DNA of 34,951 nucleotides from Phenylobacterium sp. Lineage in GTDB: Bacteria; Pseudomonadota; Alphaproteobacteria; Caulobacterales; Caulobacteraceae. Made by a program: the position numbers and the translations under genes. Position 1 is the stretch's first letter; each line of letters begins with the position of its first letter. The DNA lies in the NCBI GenBank assembly GCA_018001015.1, contig JAGNIV010000030.1:1-34951 (forward strand). The letters are read 5' to 3'. The notes under the pieces were generated by a model. The model saw only the letters and a list, made by a program, of their open reading frames with translations. It ran no database searches and had not been told where the DNA came from. Shown here in pieces: positions 1 to 8,120 of the stretch.

Positions 1-679
1 TTTCAGCGTCCTTGTTGCGCCCCGCGCGGCGAAGCATGACGCCCAGGGATTCCCGCATCCTATGCTCGTTCGGCAGGGCCCTGACGGCACGCTCCAGGAT
101 CTGCAGGGTCTCGACCGGCCCCTTGGTTTCGGCTGAAAGCGAGCTGAGATCGAGCCAGGCATCGACATAGTCGGGCTTCAGCTTGACCGCCAGATTGAAG
201 CGCATTTCGGCTTTCTCCAGATCGCCGGCGAACCAATAGGCCCGACCTAGGGAGCGCTGGTGCTCGCCGTTGGTGGGCTGCTGACGGATGATCTTGGTGA
301 AGACCTCAATGGCGGCCGGGTTCTTCAGGTCGTTGAAGATGTTGCCGCGATTGATCTGAGGCGTGAGGTTCTTGGGATTGATCTTGATGGCGCGGTCCAG
401 GGCCTTGAGGCCTTCGGCATGCCGGTCGAGCCGGCGCAGAGCGACGCCAAGAATGTTCCACAGTTCGAGATCGCGCGGATAGCGGTCGAGGGCCAGCTTC
501 GCCCACTGTTCGGCCTGATCGTACAGCTTGTGGCGGATCAGCAGGGCCGTGAAGTTCTGATAGACGCGGGCCGGCACGTTCGGATCGAGGGTCAATTGTT
601 CCGCCGTCAGGCGAATCCCCTCGTCCCGATTTCCCGCCTTGAAGGCGGCCTCGGCAGGCGCAAACCGTTCCATCGACAT
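1..679 (-). CDS. TPR-repeat protein, N-terminal part (runs off left edge)
   Basis: The reading frame is open from the start codon to the window edge, giving about 226 visible codons and no stop. The translation is a run of roughly six degenerate 34-residue tetratricopeptide repeats with the usual small/aromatic pattern (for example 'WNILGVALRRLDRHAEGLKA' and 'RSLGRAYWFAGDLEKAE'), so it is a helical protein-interaction scaffold. I chose the ATG at 679 because AGGA lies about 5 bases upstream. The in-frame ATG at 748 is preceded by a GC palindrome (751-766) and no Shine-Dalgarno sequence. In alphaproteobacteria such N-terminal arrays often precede a glycosyltransferase or sulfotransferase domain, but that part lies outside the window, so no enzymatic role can be assigned. 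Confidence 0.75.
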   Translation of the reverse strand, partial: MSMERFAPAEAAFKAGNRDEGIRLTAEQLTLDPNVPARVYQNFTALLIRHKLYDQAEQWAKLALDRYPRDLELWNILGVALRRLDRHAEGLKALDRAIKINPKNLTPQINRGNIFNDLKNPAAIEVFTKIIRQQPTNGEHQRSLGRAYWFAGDLEKAEMRFNLAVKLKPDYVDAWLDLSSLSAETKGPVETLQILERAVRALPNEHRMRESLGVMLRRAGRNKDAE

Positions 680-834
680 CGGGCGTCCTGTCACGCGTGA
701 GGGCTCGGGGATCCGAGGCGCCTTCCGCGGCGATTGGGGGTTGGTCATGTGCGGGCGAACGCCCGCGGTTGGCGCGCAATCTAGTGCGCGGCGGCGGCGG
801 CGCCAACCGGGGCGGCGGCCAGGATCACGATGCG

Positions 835-924
835 CTTGGACGGAATCGTCTAAGGGTTGAATCGTGATCTGATTTCAAAGTCATAGAGCCGGATTCAGGT
901 TTCGAGAGAAGCCATCCGGCTCTA
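835..924. repeat. dispersed palindromic repeat, two hairpins
   Basis: This non-coding stretch holds two nested palindromes. The first is CTTGGACG-gaat-CGTCTAAG (835-854, 7 of 8 pairs). The second is an 11-base perfect inverted repeat, TAGAGCCGGAT (884-894) with ATCCGGCTCTA (914-924), around a 19-base loop. The right arm contains the stop codon of the neighbouring PQ-loop gene, so it could act as that gene's transcription terminator, although only a weak T tract follows. From memory, very similar sequences recur between genes in many alphaproteobacterial genomes, so I read it as one copy of an interspersed palindromic repeat family. The rest of 680-921 shows nothing else. Confidence 0.55.
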
Positions 925-1197
925 GGCCCGGTTTTCGCGGAAGCGCCACTTCAGGGCCAAAATCGCCCCCGAAAAGACCAGGCAGACTGTGTTGGAGGCC
1001 GCGATGGGCCAGCTCTCAATGAGCACGCCGTAGCCTACCCACAGCATGAAGCCCGTCACCGTCACCACGTACATGCGCAGCGACACCGAGGTCGCGTCCT
1101 TCTCGCGCCAGATCTTGGCGATCTGAGGCACGAAGCTGGCCATGGAGCATAGGGCCGCCAGGGCGCCCACGAGGTCGGTCGGGGAGAGATTGGTCAT
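922..1197 (-). CDS. PQ-loop / SemiSWEET-type membrane protein
   Basis: A 91-residue integral membrane protein with three predicted helices (about residues 6-26, 38-59 and 65-84). The conserved PQ motif lies at the end of helix 1 ('SFVPQIAKIWREKDATS'). This is the MtN3/SemiSWEET architecture: one three-helix bundle that dimerises to form a pore. Characterised members carry sugars, but the substrate cannot be told from sequence. The length is typical for bacterial SemiSWEETs. The gene lies downstream of the porin on the same strand but is separated from it by a hairpin terminator (1268-1290), so it probably has its own promoter in 1198-1260. Its stop codon lies within the palindromic repeat at 884-924. 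Confidence 0.85.
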   Translation of the reverse strand: MTNLSPTDLVGALAALCSMASFVPQIAKIWREKDATSVSLRMYVVTVTGFMLWVGYGVLIESWPIAASNTVCLVFSGAILALKWRFRENRA

Positions 1198-1267
1198 GCC
1201 GCGGGGCCCTCTTCGACGCCAGGGAACGGACGTCAGGGGGAGCTGGTTGCGAGGCGCCTACAAGAAT

Positions 1268-1290
1268 GGGCGCGGGAGTGTCCCGCGCCC
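1268..1290 (-). terminator. intrinsic terminator of the porin gene
   Basis: A perfect 10-base inverted repeat (GGGCGCGGGA, 3-base loop, TCCCGCGCCC) lies 74 bases beyond the porin stop codon. On the minus strand it is followed by the T-rich stretch ATTCTTGT. It separates the porin from the PQ-loop gene. Confidence 0.7.
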
Positions 1291-1363
1291 TGGTGGCTCA
1301 CGCCGTCACGGAGATCCCCTCGCCTAATGGGTATCCCTTGCTCCGAGGCGTATCTGGAAATGG

Positions 1364-2821
1364 CTAGAAGGCGATCTGGGACCTCAGGTTGAGGGCGCGA
1401 TAATCCTGGCCGATGGCCGCGCCGGCGGCGTTCATCCGGTCCACGCTGACATCGTAATAGTCGAGCATGAACTTGACCGCCGGGTTCGGGAACCAGTTGA
1501 GGCCGAGGGTCCAGATGTCCTGTTCGCCGCCCCGCACATGGTTGGCGGCGATCAGGCTGTTCTCCGCGTAGTTCAGGTCGATGGTCGAATAACGCGCTGC
1601 GAGTTCCCAGGCGCCCCACTGTCCCTTCGACGCGTCAAAGCGCTTGTCGACGCCGGGCGCATCGAAGGCCGCTGTGCCGGCATTGTACTTTCGGCGTTCA
1701 CCGGTCAGCACCCAGCCGCCCTGGGCGTACCAGCCGTTGAAGCCGGGATCGGTGGCCCCGACGGCCGGGTTGCGGCGGTCGAGGGAGATGTCGAAGTACT
1801 CGGCCTGGACGTACAGGCTCTGCTTCTGGGCCGCGAATTCCAGTCCATAGGCCTGGGCGCCCTTGGCGTCGATCGGGCCGGTGTCCACCAGGCGCGCGCC
1901 ATCCACCCGCAGTTCCGGACGCTCCCGCACCTGCAGGGCGTAGCGGGTGGCCGCCGCCGCGCCCAGGTCGGTGGGCTGGGCCACGATGCTGGCGTTGGCG
2001 CCCAGATGGATCACCCAGTCGGAGCCGTAGAGCGGCGTGCCCGCGACGCGCAGGGCATAGCCCTGCTGCTCATCGAAGATCGGGGCGTTGAAGGCGGTCG
2101 CGCCAGAGTTCAGGCTCTGGACCAGCGGGCCGGTGGCGATGGCCGAGGCGAACCAGTGGTCACCATTGCCGATGACGCCGGCGCCGATGCGGGTGTCGCC
2201 GCCGCCCAAAGCGCGGGCGATGTCGGCCGCCGCCGGTCGTTCCGGGAACAGGGCGCCGTTGGTGGAGGCGGCGTCCTCAAGGCCGAGCGGCGGAGCGAAG
2301 GCGCCGATGCGGAAGCGCAGGGGCTTCAAGCCCGAGTACTGCACCCACATCTCCTGCACCCGGCCACTATCCTCGGCGCCGGAGCCGCCGAAATCGAAGA
2401 GGATGTTGTAGTCGAAGTCGCCGAACACCTTGCCGTCGATGCCGATTCTGGCGCGGCGGAAATTGGCGCCGCTCGACAGGTCGCGGGCGGTGACCGCGGC
2501 CGGCAGGCGATCATCCTGGTCGTACCTGGCGGTGTCGAGCTGCATCACCCCGTGCAGGGACGCGGAGAACTTGCCGTCCGACGTGGCGATCGTCGGCCGG
2601 CCGTTGGCGATGGTGGCCGAGGTGGTGACGGCGTCGGTGCGCCGGGCCCCGAGGTTGGCGCTGGTGGCGACCTTCAGGTCGGCGATCTGCGCCTGGAGCA
2701 GGGACAGCTGTTCCTCAAGCGCCGCGATCTTGGCGTCCGTGACCGGATCGGCCGCGGCCAGACCGGGCCAGGCCAGGACGAGGCCCGCCGCCCCCAAAAG
2801 CAGTCTCAATTTCAAAGCCAT
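1364..2821 (-). CDS. phosphate-selective porin O/P family outer-membrane channel
   Basis: A 485-residue outer-membrane beta-barrel protein. It has a Sec signal peptide (residues 1-24, cut after 'AAA'), then a heptad-like coiled-coil stretch (about 29-50, 'KIAALEEQLSLLQAQIADLK') as in OprO/OprP porins. A long barrel region with alternating hydrophobic and aromatic strands ends in phenylalanine ('RSQIAF'), the usual signal for barrel assembly. The family (Porin_O_P) includes trimeric phosphate and polyphosphate channels. The location, divergent from phoR-pst, supports a role in phosphate or phosphoester uptake across the outer membrane, but selectivity is inferred. The intergenic stretch to phoR (2822-3000) has a PhoB-box-like repeat oriented toward phoR; I did not find a separate box facing the porin. 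Confidence 0.85.
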   Translation of the reverse strand: MALKLRLLLGAAGLVLAWPGLAAADPVTDAKIAALEEQLSLLQAQIADLKVATSANLGARRTDAVTTSATIANGRPTIATSDGKFSASLHGVMQLDTARYDQDDRLPAAVTARDLSSGANFRRARIGIDGKVFGDFDYNILFDFGGSGAEDSGRVQEMWVQYSGLKPLRFRIGAFAPPLGLEDAASTNGALFPERPAAADIARALGGGDTRIGAGVIGNGDHWFASAIATGPLVQSLNSGATAFNAPIFDEQQGYALRVAGTPLYGSDWVIHLGANASIVAQPTDLGAAAATRYALQVRERPELRVDGARLVDTGPIDAKGAQAYGLEFAAQKQSLYVQAEYFDISLDRRNPAVGATDPGFNGWYAQGGWVLTGERRKYNAGTAAFDAPGVDKRFDASKGQWGAWELAARYSTIDLNYAENSLIAANHVRGGEQDIWTLGLNWFPNPAVKFMLDYYDVSVDRMNAAGAAIGQDYRALNLRSQIAF

Positions 2822-2939
2822 CTGGCCTCTAGCCCCTCGGGTTGTCTGAGTTTTCCGCGACCAAGGTCTGTGGAGACCGGAGCAATAGAAGCTGCTTTGA
2901 ACCGGTCGTGGATTACGACTCGCCCCACCACTTGGGCGA

Positions 2940-2957
2940 CCGTCATGTCAGTGTCAT
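2940..2957 (+). promoter_or_regulatory. PhoB box upstream of phoR
   Basis: The direct repeat CCGTCAT-GTCA-GTGTCAT matches the PhoB-box consensus CTGTCAT-N4-CTGTCAT at 12 of 14 defined bases. It ends 43 bases before the chosen TTG start of phoR, and a possible -10 element (TCAAAT, 2973-2978) lies 15 bases downstream, the arrangement of a PhoB-activated promoter in which the box replaces the -35. It may also influence the divergent porin gene. Confidence 0.65.
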
Positions 2958-3000
2958 AAGTCTCGGGCCTGCTCAAATTTTGCTGCCGCGGAGATTCGTT

Positions 3001-4404
3001 TTGTCGCAGACGCCGCCGCGCGGATGGCTCCGGCTCTCCGGCCCGGCGCTGATCACCGGCGGCCTTGGCGTCTTGGCCTTGCTGGCCCTGGCGCCTCAGG
3101 CGCCCGGCGCGGTCTGGATGGCGGGCTTCCTGGCGATCCTGGTGCTTGCGGTGGCCTGGCGCTCGGCGCGGATCGCCGAGGTGGAGTGGCCGGCCCCGCT
3201 CGCGCCCACGCGGCCGCGGCACGAAAACGCGCCCCCCTATGTCAGCATCATCAACGCACTGCCCGATCCGGTCCTGGTGATCGCCGCTCATGAGCCTGAC
3301 GACCTCACAGGTCGGCGTTTCGTCATGGTCAACGAGGCGGCCCGCGACCTCCTGCGAATTCAATATGACGCGGGCCTGCTGGTGACCGCGATCCGCGACC
3401 CCCAGGTGCTGGAGGCCGTGGACGAGGCCCTGTTCGGCGGCGTCGACAGCCAGGCCATCTATGAGGTGGGCGGAGCCCAGGCGCGGGTCCTGAAGGCCTT
3501 CGCCAAGCCGCTGGGGACCGCGCCTGATGGGTCTCGCCTGGCCCTGCTGGTGCTGCGGGACGAGACCGACATCCGCCGGGCCGAGCAAACCCGCGCCGAT
3601 TTCCTGGCCAACGCCAGCCATGAGTTGCGGACACCGCTGGCCTCCCTCAGCGGCTTCATCGAAACCCTGCGCGGCCACGCCCGCGCCGACGAGGGCGCGC
3701 GCGAGAAATTCCTGACCATCATGTCGACCCAGGCCGAGCGGATGGCCCGGTTGATCGACGACCTGCTGTCGCTCTCGCGGATCGAGCTCAACGAGCATAT
3801 CGCCCCACAGGGCGAGACCGACCTGGCCCTGGCGGTGATGGATGTGGTGGACGCGCTCGGCCCCCTGGCGCGTGAGCGCGGCGTCACCCTCACGCCCTGT
3901 CTTCCGGCCCGGGGCGAGGCGCTGGTGTCGGGGGACCGCGACCAGATCGTCCAGGTGGTTCAGAACCTGGTGGACAATGCGCTGAAGTACGCGCCCCGCG
4001 GCAGCACGGTGAAGATCGCGCTCGCCGGCGGCCTGACCGCCGAGGCCGCCGCCGCCCCGATACGGCCCCAGTCGGCCCGCCTGTCCCTGCTGACCCCCGA
4101 CCATGGTCAGGACCTCTACGCGGCCCTGCGGGTCAGCGACGAAGGCGTGGGCCTGAAGCGCGAGCACCTGCCCCGGTTGACCGAGCGGTTCTACCGGGTC
4201 GAGGGCCAGAAGAGCGGCGAACGCTCCGGCACTGGCCTGGGTCTCGCCATCGTCAAACACATCATGAACCGCCATCGCGGCGGCCTGGCGGTGGAAAGCG
4301 TGGAGGGGGAGGGGGCGACGTTCAGCGCCTATTTCCCGCTGGCGGACCAGACGGTGACCCGCCCGGAAACGCCGCGCCCGGACGCTGTTACAAAACCGTC
4401 GTAG
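3001..4404 (+). CDS. phoR: phosphate regulon sensor histidine kinase PhoR
   Basis: A membrane sensor kinase that phosphorylates PhoB when the Pst system reports low phosphate. Two N-terminal hydrophobic segments (about residues 10-45) are followed by a PAS-like region, then the HisKA dimerisation domain with phospho-acceptor His207 in 'NASHELRTPLASLSGF'. The HATPase domain carries an N box (about 320-332, 'VQNLVDNALKYAP') and a G box ('GTGLGLAIVKHI', about 410). The frame is open back to an ATG at 2842, but that extension would cover the PhoB box. The TTG at 3001 has GGAG 7 bases upstream and gives a 467-residue protein of normal size. It is the first gene of the phoR-pstCAB-phoU-phoB cluster. 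Confidence 0.93.
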   Translation: MSQTPPRGWLRLSGPALITGGLGVLALLALAPQAPGAVWMAGFLAILVLAVAWRSARIAEVEWPAPLAPTRPRHENAPPYVSIINALPDPVLVIAAHEPDDLTGRRFVMVNEAARDLLRIQYDAGLLVTAIRDPQVLEAVDEALFGGVDSQAIYEVGGAQARVLKAFAKPLGTAPDGSRLALLVLRDETDIRRAEQTRADFLANASHELRTPLASLSGFIETLRGHARADEGAREKFLTIMSTQAERMARLIDDLLSLSRIELNEHIAPQGETDLALAVMDVVDALGPLARERGVTLTPCLPARGEALVSGDRDQIVQVVQNLVDNALKYAPRGSTVKIALAGGLTAEAAAAPIRPQSARLSLLTPDHGQDLYAALRVSDEGVGLKREHLPRLTERFYRVEGQKSGERSGTGLGLAIVKHIMNRHRGGLAVESVEGEGATFSAYFPLADQTVTRPETPRPDAVTKPS

Positions 4405-4413
4405 AAGTGTCGT
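4385..4413 (+). promoter_or_regulatory. triple PhoB box upstream of pstC
   Basis: Three 7-base half-sites sit at exact 11-base intervals: CTGTTAC, CCGTCGT and GTGTCGT, each separated by 4 bases (AAAA, AGAA). They resemble the PhoB half-site CTGTCAT/C (6, 5 and 5 of 7 matches). The array overlaps the phoR stop codon and ends 83 bases before the pstC start. It suggests a second PhoB-dependent promoter that would raise pstC expression above phoR. Confidence 0.55.
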
Positions 4414-4496
4414 AAGGCGACTGCATTGCGCAGGCAGGTTCCACGCGGCGACGACCGTACTTCGTTCAAACACCTTGTTCTGGCTTGGGAGCCCCG

Positions 4497-5942
4497 ATGC
4501 TCACCTGGATCGCCCTACTGGCGCTCTTCCTGTTCTCCGGCGCGACCTACGCCTTCGGCCGGCGTAAGGCCCAGGCCATGGCCGCCAGGGGCAAGCCCGG
4601 CGCCCTCCACTCCCTGCCGGGCTATCACGGCGGCTATGTCGCCCTGTGGGCCGGCCTGCCCGCCGCCCTGATCGTGCTGGCCGCCGCCCTGTTCGGCGGC
4701 CGCATGGAAGCCGCCCTGCTGCGCGCCGACTCGCCCGCCGCGGTTCAGGCCCTGACCGACCACGGCCAGGCTGTCTTCTTCGACGACGCGCGCGCCATGG
4801 CCCATGGGACCCAGGCCAGCGAGACGATCTACGAGGGCGACCTCAGGACCGCCATCGAGGACAAGGCCGTCCAGGCCAAGCGCCTTCAGCAGCTCATCCA
4901 GTACGGCGCCCTGGCCGCGGGCGTCGTGGTGGGCCTGGCGGGCCTGGCGATCGCCTATCCCCGCATCAGCCCCACCTTCCGCGCCCGCAACCGGGTGGAG
5001 GGGTGGATCGCGGTGCTCTTCATCGCCTGCGCGGTCACCGCCATCCTGACCACGGTCGGTATCGTCGCCTCCCTGGTCTGGGAAAGCTGGCGCTTCTTCC
5101 AATCGGTGCCGCCGCTGGACTTCCTGTTGGGAACCGCCTGGGACCCGCAGATCGCCATGCGCAGCGACCAGTACGCCTCCAAGGGCGCGTTCGGCGCGGT
5201 GCCGCTGTTCGCCGGCACCTTCCTGATCATGCTGATCGCCATGCTGGTGGCCGCGCCCATCGGCCTCTACTCGGCGATCTACCTCTCCGAATATGCTCGG
5301 CCCCTGACCCGGGGCGTGGTCAAGCCGCTGCTGGAGATCCTCGCCGGCGTCCCGACCGTGGTCTACGGCTTCTTCGCCGCCCTCACCGTCGGCCCGATCT
5401 TCCGCGAAGGCTTCAACAATCTCGGGGGCCTGCTGGTCGGCGGCCCCTTGAACGGCCTGGGGATCTATCTCAGCCAGGTCCAGAATCAGATGGCCCTGGT
5501 GGCCGGGGCGGTGATGGGGATCATGCTGATCCCCTTCGTGTCCTCGCTTTCCGACGACATCATGAACGCGGTGCCCCAGTCCCTGCGCGACGGCAGCCTG
5601 GCGATGGGCGCCACCCGCTCGGAAACGGTCAAGCAGGTGGTCCTGCCCGCCGCCCTGCCGGGGATCATGGCCGCCCTGCTGCTGGCGGTCTCACGCGCCA
5701 TCGGCGAGACGATGATCGTCACCATGGCCGCCGGCCTGCAGGCCAAGACCACCCTCAATCCCCTGGACACGGTGACCACGGTGACGGTGCAGATCGTCAC
5801 CCTGCTGACCGGCGACCAGGAGTTCGACAGCCCCAAGACGCTCTCGGCCTTTGGCCTGGGTCTCACCCTGTTCGTGGTGACCTTCATCCTGAACGTGATC
5901 GCCCTGCGCATCGTCCAGAAGTACCGGGAACAGTATGACTGA
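4497..5942 (+). CDS. pstC: phosphate ABC transporter permease PstC
   Basis: One of the two inner-membrane permeases of the high-affinity phosphate importer PstSCAB. The C-terminal 300 residues form the MetI-like permease domain, with the EAA loop 'DGSLAMGATRSETVKQ' at about residues 365-380 that contacts PstB. Compared with E. coli PstC (319 aa), this 481-residue form has an N-terminal extension of about 170 residues with two or three extra membrane segments and a soluble stretch. I recall long forms like this from other alphaproteobacteria. The ATG at 4497 is preceded by GGGAG at 5 bases; the TTG at 4485 lacks a proper site. The stop codon overlaps the pstA start by 8 bases. No pstS lies in the window. 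Confidence 0.95.
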   Translation: MLTWIALLALFLFSGATYAFGRRKAQAMAARGKPGALHSLPGYHGGYVALWAGLPAALIVLAAALFGGRMEAALLRADSPAAVQALTDHGQAVFFDDARAMAHGTQASETIYEGDLRTAIEDKAVQAKRLQQLIQYGALAAGVVVGLAGLAIAYPRISPTFRARNRVEGWIAVLFIACAVTAILTTVGIVASLVWESWRFFQSVPPLDFLLGTAWDPQIAMRSDQYASKGAFGAVPLFAGTFLIMLIAMLVAAPIGLYSAIYLSEYARPLTRGVVKPLLEILAGVPTVVYGFFAALTVGPIFREGFNNLGGLLVGGPLNGLGIYLSQVQNQMALVAGAVMGIMLIPFVSSLSDDIMNAVPQSLRDGSLAMGATRSETVKQVVLPAALPGIMAALLLAVSRAIGETMIVTMAAGLQAKTTLNPLDTVTTVTVQIVTLLTGDQEFDSPKTLSAFGLGLTLFVVTFILNVIALRIVQKYREQYD

Positions 5943-7227
5943 CGCCGCCCCCCCCATCGACAAGACCGCCTTCCGGCAGGGCCTGGAGGCGCGTCTGAAG
6001 AAGCGCTACGCCCAGGAGCGGCGCTTCCGGCTGTACGGCCAGTTGGCCATCGTATTCGCCCTGGGTTTCCTGGTGCTGCTGGTGGGGCGGATCGCCCTGC
6101 AGGGCTACTCGACCTTCATCGACTACGAGGTCACCCAGACCATCTATGTCGACCCCGCCAAGGTGGACGCCGCCGACATCGGCGGCTCCAATTTCGATCT
6201 GCTGGTGGCCGAGCAGATGCTGGCCAAGCTGGGCGAAACCGACGACAAGCTCGGTGAGGCGTCCGGCGAGATGATGGGCATCATCTCCAACGACTTCGGC
6301 TACCAGCTCCTGAAGAGGGTCCAGGACGACCCGTCGCTTATCGGCCGGAAGGTCACCCTGACCGGCCCGGTCAAGGCTGACGCCGCCCTCTACTACAAGG
6401 GCGAACTGAAGCGCTCCACGCCGCAGGACGAACGCAAGCTGGACGACCGGCAGCTCGACTGGCTCGACCGGATGCAGGCGTCCGGCGCGGTCTCCAAGGG
6501 CTTCAACATCGGCTTCCTCACCAAGTCCGACTCCACCGAACCGGAACAGGCCGGCGTGCTCGGCGCGGTGATCGGTTCGGCCATGATGCTGCTGGTCACC
6601 GCGGTGCTGGCCGTGCCCATCGGGGTGCTGGCGGCGACCTATCTGGAAGAGTTCGCGCCAAAGAACCGCTGGACCGACCTCATTGAGGTCAACATCAACA
6701 ACCTCGCCGCCGTGCCCTCCATCGTCTACGGCCTGCTGGGCTTGGCGGTGTTCATCAACTGGCTGCACGTTCCCAGGTCCTCGCCCCTGGTGGGGGGCCT
6801 GGTCCTGGCCCTCATGGCCCTGCCCACGGTGATCATCGCCACCCGCTCGGCGCTGAAGGCGGTGCCGCCCTCGATCCGCGAAGCCGCGCTAGGCGTCGGC
6901 GCCTCGCGCACCCAGACCGTGTTCCACCACGTCCTGCCGCTCGCCATGCCCGGCGTCATGACCGGGGCGATCCTGTCCCTGGCCCATGCCCTGGGGGAGA
7001 CCGCCCCCCTGCTGATGATCGGCATGATCTCCTTCGTCCCCGGCGTGCCGGAGGGCTTCACCGGGGCGGCGACGGTTCTGCCTGTCCAGGTCTTCATCTG
7101 GGAAAACGCCTCCGAACGCGCCTTCCACGAGCGTACGGCCGCGGCGATCCTGGTCCTGCTCGCCTTTATGATCGTCATGAACCTGGCTGCGATCCTGCTT
7201 CGCCGTCGCTTCGAACGCCGGTGGTAG
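5935..7227 (+). CDS. pstA: phosphate ABC transporter permease PstA
   Basis: The second permease of the Pst importer. At 430 residues it is well above the E. coli length (296). After the first helix (about residues 38-58) there is an insert of about 140 residues, probably periplasmic, before the conserved MetI-like core begins near residue 203. The EAA loop is clear ('[20 protein letters not shown]', about 317-336). It starts inside the last codons of pstC, which indicates translational coupling, and ends 34 bases before pstB. The periplasmic insert could interact with PstS or sense phosphate, but that is inference. Confidence 0.95.
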   Translation: MTDAAPPIDKTAFRQGLEARLKKRYAQERRFRLYGQLAIVFALGFLVLLVGRIALQGYSTFIDYEVTQTIYVDPAKVDAADIGGSNFDLLVAEQMLAKLGETDDKLGEASGEMMGIISNDFGYQLLKRVQDDPSLIGRKVTLTGPVKADAALYYKGELKRSTPQDERKLDDRQLDWLDRMQASGAVSKGFNIGFLTKSDSTEPEQAGVLGAVIGSAMMLLVTAVLAVPIGVLAATYLEEFAPKNRWTDLIEVNINNLAAVPSIVYGLLGLAVFINWLHVPRSSPLVGGLVLALMALPTVIIATRSALKAVPPSIREAALGVGASRTQTVFHHVLPLAMPGVMTGAILSLAHALGETAPLLMIGMISFVPGVPEGFTGAATVLPVQVFIWENASERAFHERTAAAILVLLAFMIVMNLAAILLRRRFERRW

Positions 7228-7261
7228 TCCGATGATCCCACGTCAAACCTCAAGGTCCCCC

Positions 7262-8107
7262 ATGCCCGCTCAGCGCGACGACAGCCAAGCCCGCGGCACG
7301 GCGCCCGTCCACATCAGCGTCGATCGCGCGTATACCGACGGACCGCAGCACGAGGTGAAGATCCGCGCCCGCGACGTGAATGTCTTCTACGGCGACAAGC
7401 AGGCCCTGTTCGACGTCTCCCTGGACGTGCCGGAAAAGGCGGTCACCGCCCTGATCGGGCCGTCGGGCTGCGGCAAGTCCACCTTCCTGCGCTGCATCAA
7501 CCGCATGAACGACACCATCCCGGGCGCCACGGTGCGCGGGCGGATCGAGCTGGACGGCGAGGACGTCAACGACAAGGCCATCGATCCCGTCATCCTGCGG
7601 GCCCGGGTCGGCATGGTGTTCCAGAAGCCCAACCCCTTCCCCAAGACCATCTTCGAGAACGTCGCCTACGGCGCCCGAATTCACGGCCTCACCAGCAGCA
7701 AGGCCGAGCTGGAGGCCCTGGTGGAAACCTCGCTAAAAAAGGCGGGCCTCTGGGGCGAGGTGGCCGACCGGCTGCACCAGCCCGGCACCGGCCTCTCCGG
7801 CGGCCAGCAGCAGCGCCTGGTGATCGCCCGCGCCATCGCCGTGTCGCCCGAAGTGATCCTGATGGACGAGCCCTGCTCGGCCCTGGACCCCATCGCCACG
7901 GCGCGGATCGAGGAACTGATCGACGAGCTGCGCCACCAGTACTGCATCGTCATCGTCACCCACTCCATGGCTCAGGCCGCGCGGGTGTCGCAGAAGACCG
8001 CCTTCTTCCACCTGGGCAAGCTGGTGGAGGCCGGTCCCACCGGCGAGATCTTCACCAATCCGCGGGACAGCCGCACCCAGGACTACATCACCGGCCGGTT
8101 CGGCTAA
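7262..8107 (+). CDS. pstB: phosphate ABC transporter ATPase PstB
   Basis: The cytoplasmic ATPase that powers PstCA. It has Walker A 'GPSGCGKS' at residues 66-73, Q-loop '[10 protein letters not shown]', signature 'LSGGQQQR' at 178-185, Walker B '[12 protein letters not shown]' near 199-210 and switch His in 'VTHSM'. The 'FQKPNPFP' stretch and the domain length are characteristic of PstB. I prefer the ATG at 7262, which has AAGG 6 bases upstream, giving 281 residues; an in-frame ATG at 7232 lacks a visible ribosome binding site. It sits between pstA and phoU in the operon. Confidence 0.95.
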   Translation: MPAQRDDSQARGTAPVHISVDRAYTDGPQHEVKIRARDVNVFYGDKQALFDVSLDVPEKAVTALIGPSGCGKSTFLRCINRMNDTIPGATVRGRIELDGEDVNDKAIDPVILRARVGMVFQKPNPFPKTIFENVAYGARIHGLTSSKAELEALVETSLKKAGLWGEVADRLHQPGTGLSGGQQQRLVIARAIAVSPEVILMDEPCSALDPIATARIEELIDELRHQYCIVIVTHSMAQAARVSQKTAFFHLGKLVEAGPTGEIFTNPRDSRTQDYITGRFG

Positions 8108-8120
8108 GGACGAGACTTCC

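Noticed and set aside
1538-2959. Long open frame on the plus strand antisense to the porin
   Set aside because: The translation is low-complexity Gly/Arg/Val/Ala without any domain pattern, while the minus strand encodes a signal peptide and barrel protein. Long antisense frames are common in DNA this GC-rich.
2812-4473. 553-codon open frame antisense to phoR
   Set aside because: Composition is typical of antisense shadows (Gly/Arg/His/Gln-rich) and phoR has complete kinase motifs on the other strand.
4464-4480. GTTC...GTTC as a second SOS box upstream of pstC
   Set aside because: The spacer is 9 bases rather than 7, so it does not match the LexA operator.
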